From: DYGT01 sp964607795
GTDB taxonomy: Bacteria > Patescibacteriota > Microgenomatia > UBA8517
Direction: 5' to 3'
Assembly: GCA_964607795.1 (NCBI GenBank)
Contig: CAZSLA010000031.1
Coordinates: 1 to 7,403 of the forward strand
DNA: 7,403 bases
The stretch's first letter is position 1. The number at the start of each line of letters is the position of its first letter. Positions 1-7,400 of the stretch are shown here, one piece after another. The notes beneath the pieces are model-generated. The model saw only the letters and a program-made list of their open reading frames with translations, ran no database searches and had not been told where the DNA came from. A program made the position numbers and the translations under genes.

Positions 1-1
1 G

Positions 2-70
2 GCAAACAAAACAGTGGCAGTGGTTACCAAACAGGGTGGGTGGTATATGTTGGTTGCAAGCAGTCCATAA
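2..70 (+). CDS. possible C-terminal end of an unidentified upstream gene (partial)
   Basis: The frame starting at base 2 is open from the left edge to a TAA at 68-70 and gives 22 residues ending in GGWYMLVASSP. The pattern, a run of hydrophobic residues (TVAVVT), a polar turn (KQGG) and another hydrophobic run (WYMLVAS), looks like a terminal beta hairpin of a real protein. The stop lies just before the promoter of the next gene, as expected for a gene end. The evidence is weak: all three forward frames are open through most of this stretch and no family can be recognised from so few residues. It may simply be non-coding upstream sequence. Confidence 0.35.
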   Translation, partial: ANKTVAVVTKQGGWYMLVASSP

Positions 71-89
71 TTGTTTTTATAAGTCTACT

Positions 90-117
90 TTTAGATTTCT
101 TCCGGGTTTGCTATAAT
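90..117 (+). promoter_or_regulatory. extended -10 promoter for the zinc-ribbon gene and probably mltG
   Basis: A perfect -10 hexamer TATAAT at 112-117 is preceded by TG one base upstream (109-110), forming the extended -10 motif TGCTATAAT. A weak -35 (TTTAGA, 90-95, 4 of 6 matches) lies 16 bp upstream, which is usual where an extended -10 compensates. The predicted start of transcription, 6-7 bases after the hexamer, is about base 123-125, on or next to the ATG at 124. Confidence 0.7.
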
Positions 118-123
118 AATAAT

Positions 124-336
124 ATGAATACTAAAGTGGTTAAAGGTGTTATTGCCCCCATCCAGATGTGGCTTTTGGGCCAGGGAAAGTGCGTAGGCTG
201 CGGCAAGGATCTTGCGGCCATGGAAAAGGAAAAATATAACAAGGGCTTTGAAAAAGTCACTTGCAGCTGCCGCAGGATCTATATTTACGACACCACCAAA
301 AACTCCTTTAGGCGCGCGCTTTTGGAGGAAGTATAA
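124..336 (+). CDS. small zinc-ribbon-like hypothetical protein, probably leaderless
   Basis: This 70-residue protein has a CVGC pair (Cys23, Cys26) and a CSC pair (Cys47, Cys49), the spacing of a small zinc ribbon with CxxC and CxC knuckles. A basic, aromatic C-terminal half follows (CRRIYIYD, then FRRALLEEV). There is no signal peptide or membrane segment, so it is probably cytoplasmic. It could bind nucleic acid or a protein partner, but I do not recognise the family and assign no function. The same frame is open further upstream to an ATG at 40, giving 98 residues. I prefer ATG 124 because a consensus extended -10 sits at 112-117, inside that longer version, and because the extra residues are an uninformative hydrophobic stretch. 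mltG begins 22 bases after the TAA, so the two are probably one transcript. Confidence 0.65.
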   Translation: MNTKVVKGVIAPIQMWLLGQGKCVGCGKDLAAMEKEKYNKGFEKVTCSCRRIYIYDTTKNSFRRALLEEV

Positions 337-358
337 AAGCTTCCCGCATTTAAGTTAG

Positions 359-1372
359 ATGAACAAAACAAAGTTAATTGTCGCTTTTTTGCTTGTTGTC
401 GGCCTTATTAGTTTAGTGTGTATTTTCATCTGGTGGAGTAGCGCCACCTCGGCTCCAAGCTCGGCTTCCGAGGAAAAAACGGTAATCATTAACCGCGGCT
501 CATCCGCCGAAAAAATTGGCGGTATCCTCAAAGAAGCGGGAGTTATCAAAAATACAACTGCTTTTAAGCTTTATCTGCAAAAGGAAAATTTGAATACAAG
601 CATCCCCCCGGGCAAGTTTAAGATTCCCCAGAACCTCAATCTTTCTGATGTGATCGAGATACTCCTGGAAGGCCCGGTGGAAAAATGGGTGACCGTGCCC
701 GAGGGCTTAAGGCGCGAGCAAGTGCCCGCACTTTTTGCTGATGTTTTGGAATTAGAAGGCGTAGAGCGCCAGGAATTTATAGTTAGTTTTTTACTGGCCA
801 GTAGCGAAAAAGAGGGCTTTTTATTTCCTGATACTTACTTGGTGGATCCGGACGTGACTGCCACAGCGGTCGTGAGTATGATGGAAAATACTTTTAGCAA
901 AAAAGTAACCGAGGACATGGTCGAGGCTTTGTCTGATCTGGGCTTTAGTTTGGATGAGGGGGTTATTATGGCATCGCTTTTGGAGCGGGAGACCTTGACC
1001 GGGGCTGAGCGCCCGATTGTCGCAGGCATTTTATTTAACCGTTTGGAAGCCGGTTGGCCTTTGCAGGTGGATGCGGCCGTGCAATATGCCATGGCAAATG
1101 TGAGCTGTGGAGATGGGGCTTTGGAGTGTGCCGAATGGTGGCCACGGCTTACTAAAAGCACTGACTTGGAGCTTGATTCGCCTTACAATGTTTATCTCTA
1201 TTCCGGCCTCCCACCGAGTCCGATTGCCAGCCCGGGTTTTGCTTCGCTTGAGGCAGTTGCGTTCCCCGAGAGGTCGGATTACTGGTTTTATCTGCATGAC
1301 CCGGATGGTAACATCCACTACGCCCGAAGCCTGGAAGAACACAACCAAAACATAGCCAGATACTTGCGCTAA
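359..1372 (+). CDS. mltG: endolytic murein transglycosylase MltG (YceG-like)
   Basis: MltG cleaves nascent peptidoglycan glycan strands at the outer face of the cytoplasmic membrane and is thought to set strand length. The 337 residues match the usual family length (E. coli about 340). A short basic N-terminus (K3, K5) and one hydrophobic helix (about residues 6-26) make a signal anchor. A Ser/Ala/Thr-rich spacer and a small LysM-like domain (about 41-105) follow, then the YceG catalytic domain to the end. The hallmark ASLLERET (205-212) corresponds to E. coli ASIVEKET; its first Glu, E209, is the likely catalytic residue. GLPPSPIASPG (283-293) is the second conserved signature. A pair of cysteines (C250, C257) lies in a variable loop outside the membrane. 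The start is firm: an in-frame TAG at 356-358 directly precedes ATG 359. No Shine-Dalgarno is visible. It is probably co-transcribed with the upstream small gene. Confidence 0.95.
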   Translation: MNKTKLIVAFLLVVGLISLVCIFIWWSSATSAPSSASEEKTVIINRGSSAEKIGGILKEAGVIKNTTAFKLYLQKENLNTSIPPGKFKIPQNLNLSDVIEILLEGPVEKWVTVPEGLRREQVPALFADVLELEGVERQEFIVSFLLASSEKEGFLFPDTYLVDPDVTATAVVSMMENTFSKKVTEDMVEALSDLGFSLDEGVIMASLLERETLTGAERPIVAGILFNRLEAGWPLQVDAAVQYAMANVSCGDGALECAEWWPRLTKSTDLELDSPYNVYLYSGLPPSPIASPGFASLEAVAFPERSDYWFYLHDPDGNIHYARSLEEHNQNIARYLR

Positions 1373-1380
1373 GATACGTG

Positions 1381-1408
1381 TTGACAAGTTTATAAACTTG
1401 TATATAAT
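1381..1408 (+). promoter_or_regulatory. consensus sigma70-type promoter of rpoBC
   Basis: A perfect -35 TTGACA (1381-1386) and a perfect -10 TATAAT (1403-1408) are separated by 16 bp. The site starts 9 bases after the mltG stop codon and points at rpoBC. Predicted transcription start is about 1414-1416, giving an untranslated leader of about 43 bases. A 6/6 plus 6/6 match in the gene gap is strong evidence. It shows rpoBC has its own housekeeping promoter, although read-through from mltG remains possible. Confidence 0.88.
1384..1401. promoter_or_regulatory. perfect 18-bp palindrome within the rpoBC promoter, candidate operator
   Basis: ACAAGTTTATAAACTTGT is identical to its own reverse complement over all 18 bases. 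It covers the last three bases of the -35 and all but one base of the spacer, stopping one base short of the -10. A symmetric site here would block polymerase if a dimeric helix-turn-helix protein bound it, so it reads as a repressor operator. No second copy was noticed in the window and no cognate regulator is present. I do not match it to a named operator family. Chance palindromy in an AT-rich promoter is the alternative. Confidence 0.5.
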
Positions 1409-1427
1409 TTCCTTTAGGCGTACTGGA

Positions 1428-1441
1428 AGTAGGCTTCTACT
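1428..1441 (+). other. small hairpin in the rpoBC leader
   Basis: AGTAG (1428-1432) and CTACT (1437-1441) can pair around a GCTT loop in the 5' leader of rpoBC. A shifted pairing of GAAG with CTTC is also possible. The stem is only 5 bp, so its stability and role are doubtful. No T tract follows, so it is not a terminator. The remaining 16 bases to the ATG contain no Shine-Dalgarno sequence. Confidence 0.25.
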
Positions 1442-1457
1442 GTTTCGCCAACCACGC

Positions 1458-4400
1458 ATGGCCAAAGCAAAGCGGAAAAATTTTGGAAAAGAAGAAAAAA
1501 ATTTGCCCCAGCTTGATTTGTCTTTAGTGCAAAAAGAAAGCTGGAAGTGGTTTTTATCCCAAGGTATTGCCGAAGAAATTTCCCAAATTTCCCCCATCGA
1601 TGACTTCACCGGTAAAAATTGGCAGCTCATTTTGGGCGAGCACGTCTTGGAAGAGCCCAATATGCCCCCCAAGGTGGCCATTGACAAAGGCCTTACCTAT
1701 TCTGTGCCTTTTAAGATCCACACTACTTTGGTGAACAAACAAACCGGAGAAATGGTGGAGCAGGAAGTGTTTTTTGGCAATTTGCCGCAGATGACTTCAG
1801 CGGGGACTTTTATCATAAATGGCATCGAGCGCGCGGTCATTAACCAGCTTGTTCGCTCGCCCGGAGTGTATTTTGCGGGTGAACAAGATCGCACTACCGG
1901 CCGCATGCTTTATAGCTGCGAGGTGCGGCCACTCCATGGGTCGTGGCTCGAGTTTGAAGTAAACAAAAGTGACATGTTGTGGGCAAGGATTGATAAACGC
2001 AGAAAATTGCCGGTTACTACCCTGATCCGTGCGATGGGACTAGAGACGAATAAAGAGATCCTTGCGGCTTTTGCTGACTTTGATGTAGACCGCGAACACC
2101 AGTACATCAAAGCCACGCTCGAGAAAGACGCAACCGCGAGCCGCGAGGAAGCTCTTTTGGAAATTTACAGAAAGATACGTCCGGGCGAGCCGGCGGTTTT
2201 GGACAATGCCCAGAACCTGTTTGAGAGTTTGTTTTTTGATCCCAGGCGTTATAACCTGGGCAAAGTCGGCCGCTATAAGATCAATAAAAAGCTTGGCCTG
2301 AATATTGCCAATGAGCCCAAAAACTGGGTTTTGACCCGTGAGGATGTGACCTCTGCCATTGCCTACATTATTGGCTTGCAAAACGGCCAAGGTGAAGTGG
2401 ACGACATTGACCACCTTGCCAACCGGCGTTTGCGCTGTGTGGGCGAGCTGGTGGCGACGCACGCTTTCCGCGTGGGTCTCTTGCGTTTGGAGCGGGCAGT
2501 TAAGGAAAAGATGAGCTTAATCTCTCCGGATGACAAGCCACAGCCGCAAAACCTGATTAATGCCAGGCCGTTGATTGCCTCGATCAATGAGTTTTTCCGC
2601 TCCAACCAGCTGTCGACCATTTTGGATGATACAAATCCTTTAAGTCAGATAGATAATTTGCGCCGTGTGTCAGTCTTGGGCCAAGGCGGCATCAATCGCG
2701 AGCGCGCAAGCTTTTCCATCCGCGACATTAATTCTTCGCAATACGGCCGCATTGACCCGGTCCGTTCGCCCGAGGGGCCGAACATCGGCTTGGTAACTTA
2801 TCTGGCTTTATATGCCAAGGTAAATGAGCACGGCTTTTTAGAGGCTCCTTATCGCAAAGTAGAAAAAGTAAAAGGCAGTAAAAATAAAATGCGGGTAACG
2901 GATGAAATTGTTTATCTCGCGGCTGATGACGAAGAAAAATACCATATTACCCATTCCTCGATGAATATTGATGCCCAAGGCGTAATTTCTGAATCACGCT
3001 TGGCCTACCGCCACAAAGGTGAATTTTTTGAAGGTCCAGCTCATTTAGTGGATTTGATTGATCTGACTCCTCGGCAGGTGTTTGGCGCGAGCGCCGCTTT
3101 GATTCCCTTTTTACCCAATGATCACGGTAATCGAGCGCTCATGGGCAGTAATATGCAGTGCCAGGCGGTACCGTTGATTAGGCCCAGCTCTCCGGTGGTA
3201 GGAACGGGCATGGAAGCGGAAGTGGCGGCCTCTATGCATTTGGTCGAATATTCGGATTTTGATGGCACGGTGGAGTACGTAGATGCGGATAAAATTGTGT
3301 TAAAGCTTGCTAAAAAGGTAGATGCAGTGCCGGATGGCAGCCTTGCCGAGCTGTCAAGCGACGGTAAAACGGCAACATATATAATCGATAAATTTAAGCG
3401 CACGGCTCAGTCAACTTCTTATAACCAAAAGCCCGCAGTAAACCCGGGCGATAAAATTAAAAAGGGCGATCTTTTAATTGACGGGCCAGCTAGCGAGGAT
3501 GGGGAGCTTGCTTTGGGCCAAAACTTGGTGGTGGCTTATGCCAATTTTGAAGGCTATGGTTTTGAAGACGCGATTTTGGTTTCTAGCCGCTTGGTGCAGG
3601 AGGATCTGTTGACTTCCATCCACATCAAAGAATACCAGGCAGATATGGTGGAGACCAGACTCGGGCCGGAGGAATTAACCCGCGATATTCCTAATGTGGC
3701 CGAAGACGAGCTTTCTAATTTAGCCGAAGACGGGATTGTTGTCGTGGGCGCTGAGGTTGGGCCGAATGATATTTTGGTTGGTAAAATTGCTCCCAAGGGC
3801 GAGACTGAGTTGACCTCGGAAGAGCGGCTATTGCGCGCTATATTCGGCGAAAAAGCCCGCGAAGTCAGGGATACTTCGCTACGCGTGCCACATGGCGAGG
3901 GCGGGACCGTAGTGAGTGTATCCGTTTTGGACAAAGACAAGGGCGATGAGCTCGGGCCGGGGGTCATCAAAAGCGTGATTGTCAAAGTCGCTCAGATTCG
4001 CAAAGTTATGGTGGGGGATAAACTTGCGGGCCGCCATGGCAATAAAGGCGTCATTGCCAAAGTTTTTCCCCGGGAAGACATGCCCTATATGGAAGATGGT
4101 ACTCCGGTTGACATTATCATTTCCCCGCTTTCGGTGCTTGCACGCATGAACCTGGGACAACTTTTGGAGGCTCACCTGGGATGGGCCTTGCAAAAACAAA
4201 ATATCAAAGGCGTCATCCCCGTGTTTGACAAGTTTGATGAATCGCTTTTGACTTCCGAGCTTGAGCGTGCCGGCTTGCCCGTTAATGGTAAGACCAGGCT
4301 TGTTGATGGCCGGACAGGCGAGCCTTTTGAAGAAGACACTGTGGTCGGCATTGGTTACATCATGAAGCTCAAGCACATGATCGAAGACAAAACCCATGCC

Positions 4401-7400
4401 CGCTCCACCGGGCCGTATTCTTTGGTGACCCAGCAGCCATTGGGCGGCAAAGCGCAAATGGGAGGCCAGAGACTAGGGGAAATGGAAGTTTGGGCTTTGG
4501 AAGCGCACAAAGCCGCTTATGCCTTACAGGAGATGCTCACCATCAAATCCGATGATATTGTCGGTCGCGCTCAGGCTTTTGGCGCAATTGTCAAAGGTGA
4601 AACCATCCCGGATGCTCGGGTGCCCGAGTCCTTTAAAGTCTTGATCCGCGAGCTTAATTCGCTTGGCCTTTCAGTGAATATTGAGGGAGAATTTATCAAA
4701 GACGAAGAAGGCCAGGACAAGATTGATCCTGAAACGCAAAAGAAATATGTAGACCCATTGGTGAAGCTTCGGAGCTTGGAGGAGTTTTCGGCTCTTCAAA
4801 TCAGGCTGGCTTCGCCGGATGAGATCCGCTCCTGGTCCAGGGGCGAGGTTATCAAGCCCGAAACCATCAACTACCGCACGCTTAAATCCGAAAAGGACGG
4901 GCTTTTTGACGAGCGCATTTTTGGGCCGACCAAAGACTGGGAATGTTACTGCGGCAAATACAAGCGCATCCGCTACAAAGGCGTCATCTGCGACAAATGC
5001 GGTGTGGAAGTCACCGAGTCGCACGTCCGGCGCGAGCGCATGGGCCACATCGAGCTTGCAGCTCCGGTTGTCCATGTTTGGTACTTTAAAGGTACGCCTT
5101 CCAGGGTTTCTTTGCTTTTAGGCCTTCCTCCTAAAGCCATTGAGCAGGTGGTTTATTTTGCCCGTTATTTGGTGATGAAAGTAGACGAGGATGGACGTAA
5201 AAAAGCCATGAGTGAGCTTAATAAGATCAAAAACGAAAAGCTCACCGAGATCAAGCAAACCTATTTGGAGCGCAAGCAGATTCTTAAGGAGGATGTTAAA
5301 GTGCGCAAGGAAAAAGTTAAAAACCGTATCAAAGACCAAGACCAGCAAGCCCTGGCCCTGAGTGAGGTAGACCTTGAGACTCGCAAGAAAGAAACCACTA
5401 TTTCCGAGGAAGAAAAAGCCACTGTTACCCGCACTGAGGAGCTCTATGACAAGCTTTTGAGCGTTGCCAAAGACATTAAAAAGTATAGCTTTTTGAGCGA
5501 GGAAGAATACGACCAGCTGGCCCTCCATAATGCCGCAAACTTCATTGAGGTACGAATGGGCGCTGAGGCTATTTTGGAAGCCCTTCGCGGCCTTAATCTG
5601 GATGAGATTTCCAAAGAAATCAGAGAAGAATTAAAAGAGCTCAAGGGCCGCGGCCCCCGGTATGTAAAGCTTACGAAGCGTTTGAAGATCGTCGATGGCA
5701 TGCGCGTTGCTAAGATTAATCCCGCCTGGATGGTGGTGAAGATTTTGCCGGTTCTTCCGCCTGATCTTCGGCCCATGGTCCAGCTTTCGGGTGGGCGCTT
5801 TGCTACGAGCGATTTGAATGATTTGTATCGCCGCGTTATCAACCGCAATAACCGGCTCAAGCACTTGATCAGCCTGGGAGCGCCAGAGATCATCCTTCGT
5901 AATGAAAAGCGCATGCTTCAGGAGTCGGTCGATTCCCTGATTGACGCAAGCCAACGCAAAGCCACCCGCCGCGGCCGCGGTCGTCAGCCTTTGCGCTCGC
6001 TTTCGGACATGCTTAAAGGCAAGCAAGGTCGCTTTAGGCAAAATCTTTTGGGCAAGCGCGTGGATTATTCAGGCCGCTCGGTGATAGTCGTCGGGCCTGA
6101 ACTAAAACTCAACCAGTGCGGTATTCCCAAAGAAATGGCTTTGGAAATTGCCAAGCCGTTTGTTCTGCGGGAGATGATTTCCCGAGGCATCGCCCCGAAC
6201 GTCAAATCTGCCAAAAACTTGCTTGAACGCAGGCCGGCGGAGGTTTTTGACATTTTGGAAGAAATTACCAAAAACCACCCGATGATGCTCAACCGCGCAC
6301 CGACATTGCATAAACTCGGTTTCCAGGCATTTTATCCGGTTCTAATCGAAGGCAATGCTATCCGCATTCATCCAGCGGTGTGTAAGGGGTTTAATGCAGA
6401 TTTCGACGGCGACCAAATGGCCGTGCATTTGCCTTTATCTAAAAGTGCGATCCGCGAAACCGAGGAACTTATGATGTCGGATAAAAACTTGCTCCGCCCA
6501 GCAGACGGCTCACCAATGGCGGCTCCGGCAAGCAAGGAGATAGCCTTGGGCATTTATTATCTCACGAGCCTGGACGAGACGCTTGCACCTAGTAAAACCG
6601 TTTTTGCCGATGCCAGCGAGGCTATTTGCGCCTACCAAACCGGTCAGATCCGTCTGCGCCAGGAAATAAGCTCGCGCATAAACGGCGAAATTATTGCAAC
6701 TACTGTGGGGCGGATTATGTTCAATGCCATTTTGCCTCCGGAGTTTTCATATGTAAATGAGAATGTAAGCTCGGACGTAATCAAAGACTTGGTTGATAAT
6801 GCATTTGGTAAAATTACCCATGAGCAGTTGGTGGATCTTATTGATAATGTCAAAGATTTGGGCTTTAGCGGCGGTACCCTGTCCGGCTTGTCCTTCAGCA
6901 TCACAGATGCTGTGATTAATCCTAAAAAAGATAAAATTTTGGCCGATGCGGACGTGCGTGTGGCCGAGATAGACCACAATTTTGCCCTGGGCTTGATCAC
7001 TGCTGAAGAAAAGAAGCGCTTGACCCAGACGGTTTGGATCGAAACTACCGAAGAAATTGCTGATAAGACTTGGGATATTGTGGATCCCAACGGGCTTGTA
7101 CGGATTGTTATTGATGCCAAGGCTGGCCGCACTTCGCGCGAGCAGATCAAGCAGCTTTCGGGCATGATTGGCCTTGTAGTGGACCCTTTGGGCAAGGTGG
7201 TTGAGCTTCCGGTCAAGGGCAATTTCCGCGAAGGCTTGTCTGTATTTGAATATGTAAACGGCTCGCGCGGGGCCAGAAAGGGCTTGACGGATACGGCCCT
7301 CAAGACCGCGGATGCGGGCTATTTGACGCGCCGGCTGGTGGACGTGTCCCACGACGTGATTGTGCGTGAAGAGGACTGCGGAAGTGAGGAATTTATCACC

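Noticed and set aside
40..123. Upstream ATG at 40 as the start of the zinc-ribbon gene (98 residues)
   Set aside because: It would place a consensus extended -10 promoter inside the coding region. The extra 28 residues show no recognisable domain, so ATG 124 is preferred.
332..337. TATAAA as a -10 for a separate mltG promoter
   Set aside because: No -35 and no extended -10 are found at suitable spacing. Co-transcription from the upstream promoter is simpler.
1384..1408. Palindrome as an intrinsic terminator of mltG
   Set aside because: As RNA it gives at most a 7-bp stem with only two G-C pairs and no proper T tract. It coincides with a perfect promoter, so a regulatory reading fits better.
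1031..1687. Antisense open frame of 218 codons across the mltG end, promoter and rpoBC start
   Set aside because: It is complementary to two well-supported genes and their promoter, and its protein shows no recognisable motif. It is a shadow frame.
3554..4457. Antisense open frames of 143 and 192 codons over the rpoB part
   Set aside because: They overlap each other and lie opposite the RpoB flap and catalytic core. There is no promoter or family signature to support them.
4683..4689. GAGGGAG at the end of the RpoB part as a ribosome-binding site for a separate rpoC
   Set aside because: No ATG, GTG or TTG follows at workable spacing, and there is no stop codon to separate the two genes. It simply encodes Glu-Gly-Glu.
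6896..6916. Overlapping inverted repeats (CAGCATC/GATGCTG and ATCACA/TGTGAT) inside the rpoC part
   Set aside because: The stems are short and fully explained by conserved protein coding. There is no associated regulatory context, and the arrangement is opposite to a CRP-type site.
6644..7303. Antisense open frames of about 200-220 codons over the rpoC part
   Set aside because: They are low-complexity Ser/Arg/Ile-rich translations opposite conserved RpoC sequence, and are shadow frames.
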